Shown here piece by piece: positions 44,537 to 55,200 of a stretch of DNA of 64,000 bases; within the stretch, counting starts at the first letter, position 1, and each line of letters starts with the position of its first letter. The stretch is taken from the NCBI RefSeq assembly GCF_042682565.1, contig NZ_JBHUIC010000008.1; one strand, given 5' to 3'. Origin of the DNA: Pistricoccus aurantiacus (GTDB lineage Bacteria > Pseudomonadota > Gammaproteobacteria > Pseudomonadales > Halomonadaceae). The notes under the pieces were generated by a model. It ran no database searches, was not told the DNA's origin, and saw only the letters and a list, made by a program, of their open reading frames with translations. Position numbers and translations under genes: made by a program.

Positions 44537-45328
44537 ATGTCACGCCGCCTGCCGATAATCTTCGGCCTGCTGCTGCTCGCGGGCCTGTCCTGGGTGAGCA
44601 TTCCCCAGGAGCTGGCCACCGCCGCCATCGACGACGCCCTGGGCGGCGCCTTCTCCGCCTTCGCCATCGCCAAGGGCCTGAACGCCAGCATTTCAGTGCT
44701 GCAAAGCTCGACCCTGGACTTTCAGGTCTTCCAGGTTTCCGTGGGCGAGGCGCTGGACCCGGCCAACGACATGATCGAGCGCTTCTCCTGGGTGATGTTC
44801 GCCGCCAGCGGCTCCCTGGCGCTGCAGAAACTGCTGCTGGGGATTTCCGCCAGCCCCATCATCAAGGGCCTGCTGACCGGGGTCTGCCTGATCGGCGTCG
44901 TCCTGATCGCTTTCGCCAGCAAACGCTGGCAGCCGCCGCTGTTCAAGACGCTGATGGTGGCGGTCCTGCTGCGCTTTGCCGTGGTGCTGGTTGCCCTGGC
45001 CAGCGGCCTGGCGGAGCAGGCCTTTCTCGAAGAGCCGCGCACCGCCACCATGGCGGAGCTGCAAAGCAGCCAGGAAGAACTCGAAACCCTGGCAGAAAAG
45101 CGCATCGCCCAGGGTAACGATGAAGACGAAAGCTGGTGGAAAAGCCTCACCGGCCGGGTCGGCAGCCTGGTCGGCAACCCGGTGGACGGTATGCGCGAAC
45201 GCTTCGACGCCATCACCGATCAGGTCATCGACCTGACGATGATATTCATCACCCAGACGATGCTGTTTCCTTTGGCGTTTCTGTATCTGCTGTATCGGTT
45301 GGCGAAGCGGCTTTTTGATTATCGCTAA
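44537..45328 (+). CDS. Membrane protein of unknown function
   Basis: The 263-residue protein begins with a signal-like hydrophobic segment (PIIFGLLLLAGLSWVSI) and has further spans near 90-150 and a C-terminal pair (MIFITQTMLFPLAFLYLLYRLA). A polar, Glu-rich loop in between (ELQSSQEELETLAEKRIAQG) is probably periplasmic and helical. I recognise no named family with certainty. The start at 44537 is preferred because AAGAAAGG precedes it; nine codons more are open upstream, over the ogt end. Confidence 0.7.
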   Translation: MSRRLPIIFGLLLLAGLSWVSIPQELATAAIDDALGGAFSAFAIAKGLNASISVLQSSTLDFQVFQVSVGEALDPANDMIERFSWVMFAASGSLALQKLLLGISASPIIKGLLTGVCLIGVVLIAFASKRWQPPLFKTLMVAVLLRFAVVLVALASGLAEQAFLEEPRTATMAELQSSQEELETLAEKRIAQGNDEDESWWKSLTGRVGSLVGNPVDGMRERFDAITDQVIDLTMIFITQTMLFPLAFLYLLYRLAKRLFDYR

Positions 45329-45359
45329 AGGTGTTTCATAGCTGGGCCTGGAGGTGAGC

Positions 45360-45752
45360 ATGCTTTATCCCGTTTACGTTCATAAGGATGCTGACAGCGC
45401 CTACGGCATTACCTTTCGGGATTTCCCGGGATGCTTTTCCGCAGCAGACGAACTGGCCGACCTCCCGCGCATGGCGCAAGAAGCCGTCGAAGTATATTTT
45501 GAAGGCGAGAATCTACCTATTCCTGCACCTTCGACTCCAGAAGACTGGCAGGATGACGAACGCTTTCAGAATGGCTACTGGATGCTGCTCGATATCGATC
45601 TGTCGAGAATCAGCACCCGTGCGGTACGGATAAACGTCAGCCTACCGGAATGGCTGGTCGCTCGGATCGACGAAGCCGCCGGTGAGCGTCATCTCAGCCG
45701 CTCGGCTTTTCTGGCTCTGGCCGCGCAGCGTGAAATGGCTCAACCCCAATAA
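45360..45752 (+). CDS. HicB-family antitoxin without adjacent HicA
   Basis: The 130-residue protein has the HicB partial RNase-H fold (YPVYVHKDADSAYGITFRDF, PGCFSAADEL) and a C-terminal ribbon-helix-helix (RAVRINVSLPEWLVARIDEA with LSRSAFLALAA). GGAGG precedes the ATG at 45360. No hicA lies on either side, so it is an orphan antitoxin or repressor. A separate, unrelated HicBA pair sits at 58.3-58.9 kb. Confidence 0.82.
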   Translation: MLYPVYVHKDADSAYGITFRDFPGCFSAADELADLPRMAQEAVEVYFEGENLPIPAPSTPEDWQDDERFQNGYWMLLDIDLSRISTRAVRINVSLPEWLVARIDEAAGERHLSRSAFLALAAQREMAQPQ

Positions 45753-45784
45753 GAAGCCCTCTCGATTCTGATCCGCCGGCTGAT

Positions 45785-45809
45785 CCGGGGTCGGCTAGAC
45801 CGACCCCGG
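45785..45809. terminator. Strong hairpin between convergent hicB-like and cpxP-like genes
   Basis: CCGGGGTCGG-CTAGA-CCGACCCCGG is a perfect 10-bp stem located between two converging stops, suited to stop transcription both ways. A T-run is missing. Confidence 0.65.
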
Positions 45810-45822
45810 CACCGGTCAATGA

Positions 45823-46410
45823 CTAGTTACGGCGATCCTCACCGCGACGCTGCTCCATGCGCTCGGCTTTCATCTCCCGGCGCTGGTCTCTCATTTCCTG
45901 GCGTTCGGCCTGCATCTTGGCCCAGATCTCGCGCTGCTCCTCGTTCAGCACATCGTAGATGGCGGCATAGGTATCCGCCCGTGACTGAATGCGCTGCCGG
46001 GCCATTTCCGCGGCCCGATTCGTCGCTTCCTCGACCTGAGCCTGATAGTCGCTACTGGTCGGGTCGCCGCTGAACAGCTGCGGGCGATCCTGGTCTTTCT
46101 TCTGCTGGCGCTGCTCACGACGCTCGTCGCGCTGCTTGTCGAAGATATCGCGCATCGCGTCGCGCTGATCCTCGCTTAGACCGAGGCGGGTTGCCATGTG
46201 CTCGAAGCGATGCTGGCTCATCTTGCCCTGAGAGCCATGCATCATGCCGCCCTGCTTGCCGCCCCGGCAGTCGCGCTGAGAGTGCTTGCCGTAACCGTCG
46301 CCACCGCCATTATAACCCCCACCGGACCAGGCCAAGGCCATTGGGCTAGCGCTCAGGGCGGCGGCGATGGCCAGGGGCAGAATCAGCTTGCGTGTAGATA
46401 AGTGTTTCAT
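45823..46410 (-). CDS. Periplasmic CpxP/Spy-like LTXXQ protein
   Basis: This 195-residue exported protein has a signal peptide ending near ALAWS. A Gly/His-rich linker follows, then an all-helical Spy/CpxP fold with two LTxxQ-like motifs, LSEDQRDAMRD and LNEEQREIW. The C-terminus is strongly charged (EMRDQRREMKAERMEQRR). It is divergent from the response regulator and kinase genes, as cpxP is from cpxRA. It should sense or buffer envelope stress by binding misfolded proteins and the kinase. Confidence 0.85.
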   Translation of the reverse strand: MKHLSTRKLILPLAIAAALSASPMALAWSGGGYNGGGDGYGKHSQRDCRGGKQGGMMHGSQGKMSQHRFEHMATRLGLSEDQRDAMRDIFDKQRDERREQRQQKKDQDRPQLFSGDPTSSDYQAQVEEATNRAAEMARQRIQSRADTYAAIYDVLNEEQREIWAKMQAERQEMRDQRREMKAERMEQRRGEDRRN

Positions 46411-46502
46411 GTTGCTCTCCTCGTGATTCTCGATGGACCAGGGTATTCGTCCTGGATCGAGTACAGCTTACCGCTCGGGATGTCAGATGCCGTCAGGGCG
46501 AT

Positions 46503-46518
46503 GTAAAGATTGGGTAAA
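46503..46518. promoter_or_regulatory. CpxR-box-like direct repeat
   Basis: GTAAA (46503-46507) and GTAAA (46514-46518), separated by 6 bases, lie in the divergent cpxP-like / regulator region. The known CpxR site is two GTAAA copies with about 5 bases between, so this is a good candidate operator for both directions. Confidence 0.55.
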
Positions 46519-46581
46519 GGCCGAGAATGACGGCGATGGAGCACGATACAATCGCGGCAGGCTTCAAGTGAGGAACAGTGA

Positions 46582-47268
46582 GTGCAGAGCCGCATTTTAC
46601 TCATCGAGGACGACGACGAACTGCGCGAACTACTGGCGCGCTATCTGAGCGGGCAGGGGTTGAACGTGCGAGAAGCGGCCAATGGTCTCGACGGACTGGC
46701 GCTGGCCCAGGAGGAGCTCGTCGATCTGGTGGTGCTGGACATCATGCTGCCGGATATCAACGGCCTGGAAGTATTGCGCCGCCTGCGTGGCCGAACCCGC
46801 CTGCCGGTGATCCTGCTCACGGCCCGAGGCGAGGAGACCGATCGCATCGTCGGCTTCGAGGTCGGTGCGGACGACTACATTCCAAAGCCCTGCAATCCGC
46901 GTGAGCTGGTCGCGCGTATCCAGGCCATCTTGCGGCGCGTCGCCTGGGACCGGGAAACCGATATCGACGACGCCCAGATCGTCGGCGATCTGCGGGTGGA
47001 GCCGGATCAGCGCCGAGTCTTTCAGAACGGTCAGCCGCTGGATTTGACCGCCACGGAATATGAAATCCTCCAGGTACTGCTGAGTCGAGCCGGTTCGGTA
47101 GTGCGCAAGACCGATCTGATGCAGTGGGCCTTGGGGCGGCGCTTGACCCCGCATGATCGTACCCTGGACATGCACGTCAGCAATCTGCGTCGCAAGTTGG
47201 GCGATCAGGGAGAATCCCGCATCGAGACGGTGCGCGGGCTGGGCTACAGCTACCGGAGTTTGGCATGA
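46582..47268 (+). CDS. OmpR-family response regulator, CpxR-like
   Basis: The 228-residue regulator has a receiver domain with the acidic pair IEDDDE, the phospho-acceptor Asp in VVLDIMLPDING (about 53) and the conserved Lys in YIPKPCNPREL. An OmpR winged helix follows (LTATEYEILQVLLSRAGSVV, HVSNLRRKLGD). The start is a GTG at 46582 with GAGGA before it. It overlaps the kinase gene by 4 bases. The divergent LTXXQ protein and the GTAAA repeats make it a CpxR-type regulator. Confidence 0.88.
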   Translation: MQSRILLIEDDDELRELLARYLSGQGLNVREAANGLDGLALAQEELVDLVVLDIMLPDINGLEVLRRLRGRTRLPVILLTARGEETDRIVGFEVGADDYIPKPCNPRELVARIQAILRRVAWDRETDIDDAQIVGDLRVEPDQRRVFQNGQPLDLTATEYEILQVLLSRAGSVVRKTDLMQWALGRRLTPHDRTLDMHVSNLRRKLGDQGESRIETVRGLGYSYRSLA

Positions 47269-48581
47269 AGCGCCGCATCACCTGGCCGCTGTTCTGGCGC
47301 ATCTTTCTGCTGATCTGGATCGCCATGGCCACGGCGGTAATGGCCAGCAACCTGGCGCTGCGAGAAATGGCCCGCCGGGAGCGGGTCCAGCTCGAGCAGC
47401 GGGACGATCTTGTGAGTCTCGCCCGGCAGGCGGCGGAACTCGAAGCCGCCGGACAGCGCCGTTCCGCCCATCGGCTTCTGCGCCAGGCGGGGCAGCGTCT
47501 GCAGTTGCATCTATTCCTGCTGGAAGACGGCGACGCCGGCGATGCCATGGGGCATCCGCGCCACCGCCAGGAGCGCTATCCCCAGCGTCCGGCGGTGATC
47601 GCCGCACCGGAAGGATATCAATTACTTGCCTGGCCCCGAGGCGGACCCGGTGGCGGAAGGGGTTGGCTCGATCCGCGCTGGTTTCGTTCCCTTGAGCTGG
47701 GCCTGACATTTCTCTTGATCACCTTCGCCTGCTGGTGGATCGCACGCCATATCAGCCGGCCGCTGCGCCAGATGGAAACCACCGCGCGGGCCATCGCCGA
47801 GGGCGACACCTCCCTGCGGGTGGCCGCTCCTGTGGCCAATCGACGCGACGAGATCGGCGCCCTGGCGAGCGCCTTCAACGCCATGACGGCCCGATTGGAG
47901 GCGCTTCTGACCCGCCAGCGACAGCTGGTGCGAGATATTTCCCACGACCTGCGCACCCCCTTGGCCCGCCAGCGGGTGGCCATCGAACTGGCCGCGGACG
48001 CCGGCCAGGAACCGGCGCTGATGGCGACGATTCTGCGCCAGAACGAGCGTCTGGAAGCGATGACCGCGCAACTTCTCACCCTGTATCGGGTGAGCGAGAA
48101 AGGCGGAGCGATCGAGCGGCAATCGCTGCGCCTTGTCGACTTGGTGGAGGAAGTATTGGACGGTGCAGCGGATTACGCCGCTCAGCGCGGCATGGCCTGT
48201 CGCTTGAGCATGACCGACGAGGCGCGTGAAGCGAGAGTACTCGGTGATCGCGAGCTGCTCTATCGCGCCCTGGACAACCTGCTGCAGAACGCCTTGGATC
48301 ATACGCCCAGGGAAGGTGAAATCCATATCAGGGCGGCTATCGAGAACCGGCGGCTGGTCTGTGAAGTTCGGGATAGCGGCCCGGGCGTACCGGAAGAAGC
48401 ACTGACCAAGCTGTTCGAGCCCTTCTTCCGCTCGGATCAGGCCCGAGGCGGCCAAGGCTGGGGGTTGGGGCTCGCCATTGCCAAGGATATCCTCGAGGCC
48501 CACCACGGCGGCATCGAAGCCGCGAATGCGGTCTCGGGCGGGCTGGTGGTCAGGCTGAGCTTGCCGCTGCAATCTCGATAG
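47265..48581 (+). CDS. Sensor histidine kinase, CpxA-like
   Basis: The 438-residue kinase has an N-terminal membrane segment (LFWRIFLLIWIAMATAVMA) and a short periplasmic domain of about 120 residues rich in Gln and Arg. A second span (LGLTFLLITFACWWIARHI) and a HAMP linker follow. The H-box RDISHDLRTPL has His 227, and the ATP domain has NLLQNALDH, VRDSGPGV and GWGLGLAIAKDI. It would phosphorylate the preceding regulator in response to envelope state. Confidence 0.9.
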   Translation: MKRRITWPLFWRIFLLIWIAMATAVMASNLALREMARRERVQLEQRDDLVSLARQAAELEAAGQRRSAHRLLRQAGQRLQLHLFLLEDGDAGDAMGHPRHRQERYPQRPAVIAAPEGYQLLAWPRGGPGGGRGWLDPRWFRSLELGLTFLLITFACWWIARHISRPLRQMETTARAIAEGDTSLRVAAPVANRRDEIGALASAFNAMTARLEALLTRQRQLVRDISHDLRTPLARQRVAIELAADAGQEPALMATILRQNERLEAMTAQLLTLYRVSEKGGAIERQSLRLVDLVEEVLDGAADYAAQRGMACRLSMTDEAREARVLGDRELLYRALDNLLQNALDHTPREGEIHIRAAIENRRLVCEVRDSGPGVPEEALTKLFEPFFRSDQARGGQGWGLGLAIAKDILEAHHGGIEAANAVSGGLVVRLSLPLQSR

Positions 48582-48679
48582 GAATCTTTCGTCCAGGCCT
48601 GTTTATCCATAGATCGGTAGAGAAGGTATTCCCATCTCAGGCATTATAAGGGCCTTGTGTTACCTATTGTGAAAACCTC

Positions 48680-51600
48680 ATGCCCTTGTCCGATCCTTTT
48701 ACCGGCGATCTTTTCGAGCACCTTGCGCCCGACGACTCATTGACGCCGGGTTTCATGGTGATCCACGGCAATCGCCTGGAGGATCTGCGCAATCTAGCGG
48801 TGACCTGGATGCGCTGCCATCCCCTGGCGCCGCTGGAAAACGAAACGATCCTGGTGCAGAGCAACGGCATCAGCCAGTGGCTCAAGCTGGCCCTGGCCCA
48901 GGACGAAGCCCAGGGCGGCTGCGGTATTGCCGCCTCGCTGGAACTGGTGCTGCCGGCGCGTTTTCTGTGGCAAGCCTACCGGGCGCTGCTTGGCGAAGAG
49001 ACGGTGCCGGCCACCTCCCCCTTCGACAAGTCCCGGCTGGTTTGGCGACTGATGCGCCTGCTGCCCGCCTGGCTCAAGGAGCCGGATTTCGCTCCTCTGG
49101 CGCGGTTTCTCGATGGCGATGCGGATCTGCGCAAGCGCCATCAGTTGGCGGAGCGCCTGGCGGATCTGTTCGATCAGTATCAGGTCTATCGGGCGGACTG
49201 GCTGGACGCCTGGGCCAATGGTCAGGACGTGCTGATCGACGCTCGCGGCCAGGCGAAAGCACTGGCGCCGGAGCAGCGCTGGCAGGCCCGGCTGTGGCGG
49301 GCGCTGATCGAGGATGTCAGCGAAAACGAGGCCGGCACCAGCCGGGCCGCGGTGCACCGGCGCTTTCTCGCCGCCGCGGAGTCCCGGAAGGATCGTCCGC
49401 CAGAGCTGCCCCGCCGGGTCCTGGTATTCGGCATCTCGTCCCTGCCCAGCCAGACCCTGGAAGCCCTGGCGGCCATGGCGCGTTTCAGCCAGGTGGTGCT
49501 CTGCGTGCACAACCCCTGCCAGCACTACTGGGCGGATATCATCGAGCATCGCGACCTGCTGCGGGCGGAGCGTTATCGCCAGCGGCTCAAGCCCGGCATG
49601 CCCCGGGATATCGACGAGACGGAGCTTCATCTGCATGCCCAGCCGCTGCTGGCGGCCTGGGGCAAGCAGGGCCGGGATTATCTGCGCCTGCTGGACGAAT
49701 TCGACGAGCACAGCCGCTATCGCCAGCTGTTCGAGCGGGAGGCGCTGCGCATCGACCTGTTCGAGCCCTATTTGCAGGACGACGCGGGCTGCCTGCTTCA
49801 GCAGTTGCAGGAGGATATCCGCGAGCTGCGGCCGCTTGGCGAGACTCGAGAACGCTGGCCGGCGGTGGACGTCAACCGCGATCATTCCATGGCCTTTCAT
49901 ATCGCCCATAGCCCGCTGCGGGAGGTGGAAATCCTTCACGACCAGCTGCTGGCGGCCTTCAGCGCGGATTCCAGCCTGCGGCCCCGGGACATCATCGTCA
50001 TGGTGCCGGATATTGCCGCCTACGCCGCCCCGGTGCAGGCAGTGTTCGGCCGCCTGGAGCGGGACGACCCCCGCTATATTCCCTTCACCCTGTCCGATCA
50101 GGCCAGTCGCCACCGTCACGCACTGCTGATCGCCCTGGAAAAGCTCCTGCACCTGCCGGAACTGCGTTTGAGCGTCAGCGACCTGCTCGATCTGCTGGAA
50201 GCCCCCGCCCTGCGCGCGCGCTTCCGCATCGCGGAAAGCCAGCTGCCCGTTCTGACCCGCTGGATCGAGGAGGCGGGCGTCCGCTGGGGGCTGGATGCCC
50301 TCCAGCGGGAGCACCTGGAGCTGCCTGCGGGGCTCGATCACAACACCTGGCGCTTCGGCCTGCGCCGTCTGCTGCTGGGCTATGCGGTGGGCGCGAACGA
50401 ATCCCCCTGGCGGGATATCGAGCCTTTCGACGATATCGGCGGTCTGGAAGCGGCGCTGGTCGGCCCGCTGATGGCGCTGCTGGACGCCCTGGACATTCAC
50501 TGGCAGGCGCTCAAGGAGCCTGCCCCGGTGGATGCGTGGTGCCAGCGGCTGCGGGAACTATTGGACAGCTTCTTTCTCGCCGAGGAGGAAGCGGATCTCT
50601 TGATGCTGGCCCGGCTGGAACAGGCCCTGGAAACCTGGCAGGAAGGCGCGGAAGAGGCTCGGCTCAAAGAAGAACTACCGCTGTGCGTGGTGCGGGAGCA
50701 CTGGCTTTCCCAGATCGACGACGGCGGCCTCACCCAGCGCTTCCAGGCCGGGGCGGTCAACGTGGCCACCCTGATGCCCATGCGCGCCATTCCTTTCCGT
50801 CAGGTCTATCTGCTGGGCATGAACGACGAGGACTACCCGCGCCGCCATCCGCCGCTGGATTTCGACCTGATGGGCCAGGACTACCGGCCCGGGGATCGCT
50901 CCCGCCGGGAAGACGACCGCTATCTGTTCCTGGAGGCGCTGCTCTCCGCTCGGGAGCGTTTCAGCGTCAGCTGGGTGGGACGCAGTATCGTCGACAACAG
51001 CGAAAAACCGCCCTCGGTGCTGCTGGGCCAGCTTCGGGATCACCTGGCCCAGGGCTGGCGGCTGGTGGGAAGCGAGCATGAATCCGGCAAGGCGCTGGTG
51101 GAAGCCCTGACCACGGCGCATCCGCTGCAGCCTTTCAGCCGCGCCTACTTTACTAGCGACTCCGGCAGCGATTCGCGACTCTTCACCTACGCCCGGGAAT
51201 GGCAGACGGTGCATCAGGCAGCGGCGGAGCCCGCAAGCGATCTCCCCCTCGATGCCTTTACGCCGGAAGCGCCGCTGACCCTGGGCCAACTGGGAGCCTT
51301 CCTGACCAGCCCGATCCAGGCCTTCTATACCCAGCGGCTCGGGGTATTCATGGGCCTGCCGGAAACCGGCCGACAGGACCAGGAACCCTTCGACCTGAAC
51401 GGCCTAGAGCACTGGCAGCTCAGCCAGACCCTGATCGAGGCCCAGCGCTTCGCTGTGGACAGCGGCGACTGCCGGGAGACCGCCCTGTTCGATACCCTGG
51501 AGCGCCTGCAGCGCCAGGGCCGCCTGGCGGTGGGCGGCTTCGGCGAGCGCATGCGGGAAACCCTGATCGAGCCCATGGAGAATCTGTTCGACGAGTACGC

Positions 51601-52252
51601 CAAGGTGCTCGATGCCTGGCCGTATCCCGTGGAAGAGCCCCAGGGGTTTTCCCTGCCCCTGGGCGATGATCTTCTGCTGGAGGACTGGCTGGAAGACCTG
51701 CGCTGCAATCCGGCCGGCGACTACTGCCGGGTGCTGCTGCTCTCCAGCAGCCTGATTAGAAAGAGCAAATACCACTGGAAGCACTGGCTGCGCCCCTGGG
51801 TCGTGCATCTGGTGGGCCAGATCGCCTTGGGGCCGATGACCACCCGGCTGATCTCCAAGGCGGGTCACGGCACCTTCGAGCCCCTGGAAGCGGAGGCCGC
51901 TCAAGCACAGTTGGATACCCTGGTCGACGCCTGGCGCCAAGGCATGTGCCAGCCCCTGCCGCTGCCCCGGGATACCGCCTTCGCCTGGCTGGAAGCCGGG
52001 GGCGACGAGGCCTGCATGCGTCGCTGCCTGGCGGGAGAACTGGACGACAACAAGCCTTGGTGGGCCTGTCGCAGAGAATTCGAGGGCAGCGGCTTTTCCC
52101 AAGGGGAGATCGATCGGGAAGCCGGCCTGGCCCGGCAATGGCCGAGCTTCGAAGCGCTGATGCATAACCAGGGCGAAGCCTTCAGCGAATGGTGCGAGCG
52201 GCTCTACGCGCCGCTTTATCGTACCGTCAAGGCGCCGGGGAAAAAGCCATGA
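48680..52252 (+). CDS. recC: Exodeoxyribonuclease V subunit gamma
   Basis: RecC scans for Chi and holds RecBCD together. The 1190-residue protein is a little longer than E. coli RecC (1122). Phrases typical of the family are GFMVIHGNRLEDLR, NETILVQSNGISQWLKL, FGISSLPSQTLEALA, PFTLSDQ and PMRAIPFRQVYLLGMNDEDYPRR. It begins the operon recC-recB-recD, without ptrA as found in enterobacteria. The stop overlaps the recB start by 4 bases. Confidence 0.94.
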   Translation: MPLSDPFTGDLFEHLAPDDSLTPGFMVIHGNRLEDLRNLAVTWMRCHPLAPLENETILVQSNGISQWLKLALAQDEAQGGCGIAASLELVLPARFLWQAYRALLGEETVPATSPFDKSRLVWRLMRLLPAWLKEPDFAPLARFLDGDADLRKRHQLAERLADLFDQYQVYRADWLDAWANGQDVLIDARGQAKALAPEQRWQARLWRALIEDVSENEAGTSRAAVHRRFLAAAESRKDRPPELPRRVLVFGISSLPSQTLEALAAMARFSQVVLCVHNPCQHYWADIIEHRDLLRAERYRQRLKPGMPRDIDETELHLHAQPLLAAWGKQGRDYLRLLDEFDEHSRYRQLFEREALRIDLFEPYLQDDAGCLLQQLQEDIRELRPLGETRERWPAVDVNRDHSMAFHIAHSPLREVEILHDQLLAAFSADSSLRPRDIIVMVPDIAAYAAPVQAVFGRLERDDPRYIPFTLSDQASRHRHALLIALEKLLHLPELRLSVSDLLDLLEAPALRARFRIAESQLPVLTRWIEEAGVRWGLDALQREHLELPAGLDHNTWRFGLRRLLLGYAVGANESPWRDIEPFDDIGGLEAALVGPLMALLDALDIHWQALKEPAPVDAWCQRLRELLDSFFLAEEEADLLMLARLEQALETWQEGAEEARLKEELPLCVVREHWLSQIDDGGLTQRFQAGAVNVATLMPMRAIPFRQVYLLGMNDEDYPRRHPPLDFDLMGQDYRPGDRSRREDDRYLFLEALLSARERFSVSWVGRSIVDNSEKPPSVLLGQLRDHLAQGWRLVGSEHESGKALVEALTTAHPLQPFSRAYFTSDSGSDSRLFTYAREWQTVHQAAAEPASDLPLDAFTPEAPLTLGQLGAFLTSPIQAFYTQRLGVFMGLPETGRQDQEPFDLNGLEHWQLSQTLIEAQRFAVDSGDCRETALFDTLERLQRQGRLAVGGFGERMRETLIEPMENLFDEYAKVLDAWPYPVEEPQGFSLPLGDDLLLEDWLEDLRCNPAGDYCRVLLLSSSLIRKSKYHWKHWLRPWVVHLVGQIALGPMTTRLISKAGHGTFEPLEAEAAQAQLDTLVDAWRQGMCQPLPLPRDTAFAWLEAGGDEACMRRCLAGELDDNKPWWACRREFEGSGFSQGEIDREAGLARQWPSFEALMHNQGEAFSEWCERLYAPLYRTVKAPGKKP

Positions 52253-55200
52253 ACCCCGTTCTTCTCGACCCCATCGAACAGCCCCTGACCGGCAGCCATC
52301 TGATCGAGGCCAGCGCCGGCACCGGCAAGACCTTTACCATCGCGCTCCTGTACCTGCGTCTGGTGCTCGGCCCCCGAGATGAAGTGGATAACGCCAACTT
52401 TCCGCGCCCGCTGACCCCGCCGGACATTTTAGTCGTCACCTTCACCAACGCCGCCACCCAGGAACTGCGGGAGCGCATCCGCGAACGGCTGGTGGAAGCC
52501 GCCCTGATCTTTCAGGAAGCGCAGGCCCTTGACGAGGGCGACCCGCTGGCACGGCTGCGGGACAGCTACCCCCGGGAGCACTGGCCGCGCTGCGCGAGGC
52601 GGCTGCAGCTCGCCGCCCAGTGGATGGACGAGGCGGCGGTCTCCACCATCCACAGCTGGTGCTATCGCATGCTGCGGGAGCACGCCTTCGAGAGCGGCAG
52701 CCTGTTCGCCCTCAACCTGGAGACGGACCAGAGCGAGCTGGAGGCGGAGGTCGCCCGGGACTACTGGCGCAGCTTCTATTATCCCCTGGATCGGGACGGG
52801 CTCGGCGAAATCCTCAAGCACTGGAAGACTCCTCAGGAACTGAACGCGGACGTGCTGCGGCTGCGGGATCATCGCTCGCTGCTGTCCCCGGCGGCGCCCC
52901 CGGATCAGATCATCGCCCGCACCCAACGGCAAACCCGGCAGCACCTGGAAGCGCTCAAGGCCCCCTGGCCCGCCTGGCTCGACGATCTGGAAGCGATCTT
53001 CGAGGAGGCCGCCGGCAAGAAAGCCTTCAACGGCCAGCGTTTCAACAAGAAGAACCGCGCCAGCTGGCTGGGAGCGCTGCGAGACTGGGCGCGGGACCCG
53101 GAGCACATCAAGCCGGCCCTCTCGGAGGCGGCCTGGAACCGCCTGACCCCCCAGGGCATGGCGGAAATCTGGCAGAAAGGCGAGCCGCCGAGTCATCCGG
53201 CCCTGGCCGCCCTGGCAGCGCTGCCGGAGAAGCTCAACGCCCTGCCGGATCCGCACCCGGCGCTGCTCGCCCATGCGGTGCACTGGATGGCGGCGCGGCG
53301 GGAGCAGGTGCAGCACCGCCGAGCGGAGATGAACCATCAGGACCTGCTGACCCAGTTGGATCGCGCCCTGGTCAGCCCGGAAGGCGATCGGCTGGCGGCG
53401 CAGATGCGGCGTCAGTTTCCCGTGGCCCTGGTGGACGAATTCCAGGACACGGACCCGATCCAGTATCGGCTCTTCGACCGGGTCTACCGCCTGGAAGACA
53501 ACACCACCGACAGCCTTATCCTGCTGATCGGCGATCCCAAGCAGGCGATCTACGGCTTTCGCGGCGCGGATATCCATACCTATCTACAGGCCCGCCAGGC
53601 GACGAAGGAACGACTGGTCACCCTGGGCACCAACTACCGCTCAAGCCGCGCCTTGGTGGAGGCGGTCAACCGCTGTTTCGTCTTCGCCGACGCCCACCCC
53701 CAGGGTGCCTTCCTGTTCAAGGGCCGAGACGACAACCCGCTGCCTTTCCAGCCGGTGGCCGCCAAGGGCCGCAAGGATCGGCTGGTGCAAAACGGTGAAC
53801 CGCTGCCCGCCCTGACCTGCTGGCGATTAGACACGGACGAGCCACTGAGCAAGACCGCCTATCTGAACGAGATGGGCGAGCGCTGCGCCAGCCATATCGC
53901 CGGACTGCTCAACGACCAGAGCGCCGGCTTTGTGCAGGACGACCGGCTCACGCCCCTGGCCCCCTCGGACCTGGCGGTGCTGGTCAACAGCGGCAACGAG
54001 GCCAGTATCGTTCGCAACGCCCTGGACCGGCGCGGTATCAAGAGCGTCTATCTCTCGGACAAGGAGAGCGTCTTTCAAAGCCCTGCCTGCACGGAGCTGG
54101 AAACCTGGCTGCGGGCGGTGAGCGTACCGGAGAACGACCGCGCCCTGCGCGCCGCCCTGTCCACCCCCAGCCTGGGGTTGAGCCTCACGGAACTCGACGC
54201 CCTGAACGGCGCCCAAGGTCGTCACGAGCTGGCCTGGGAGGAGCGGGTGCTGCAGTTTCGCGGCTATCACCGGCTCTGGCAGCGCCAGGGGGTGCTGCCC
54301 ATGCTGCGCCGGCTGCTGGCGGATTTCGACGTGGCCCGGCGGCTGCTGGCAAGCCGCGGCGGCGAGCGCCAGCTGACGGATCTCCTGCATCTGGGGGAAC
54401 TGCTGCAGGAGGCCAGCCAGGAACTGGACGGGGAGTACGCGCTGATTCGCTACCTGGCGGAGGCCCGGGCCGCGCCGGAGCAGCAGGACGTGCATCGCCA
54501 GCGCCTGGAAAGCGACGCGGCGCTGGTGCAGGTGATCACCATTCACAAGTCCAAGGGGCTCGAGTATCCGCTGGTCTTCCTGCCCTTTATCGCCGGCTTT
54601 CGGGTCAAGGAGAAGAAGGACGCCCCCATCCTCTGGCACGACGAGCAAGGCCGCCTGCAGCTGGCCCTGGACGGCCGGGAGGAGCATCAGCGGGAACTGG
54701 CGGACCGGGAGCGGCTGGCGGAGGACCTGCGCAAGCTCTACGTCGCCCTGACCCGGGCGCGCCACGCCACCTGGCTGGGCCTGGCGCCGCTCAAGGAGAT
54801 GCACCGGGGCGCCCTGGGCCATCTGCTGGCCGGCGGCAGTCCCATCGTTCCGGAACAGTTCGACGAACTGCTGCACACCCTGCGCGGGGACTGCGAGGCC
54901 ATTCATATCGCGCCGGCGCCGACCATCGAGCAGCGCAGCGTCTCCCGGCAGGAACAAACGGTTTCCCTGGCCCCGGCCCGCTGGCCCACGCGTCCGGCCA
55001 AGGAGCACTGGTGGATCGCCAGCTATTCCGCCCTGCGCCTGGGCGCCTATTCGCAAGTCGAGCGCAGCGACGCCTTTACCCTGCTCGAACCCCTGGGGGA
55101 AGAGGATTCAGCCAGCCCCCTCGCCCGACCCGAACCCACCACGCCCCTGGAAGCCACCACTCGGGAAATGCTCGACGAGCCAACGGAAGAAAGCGCGGTT

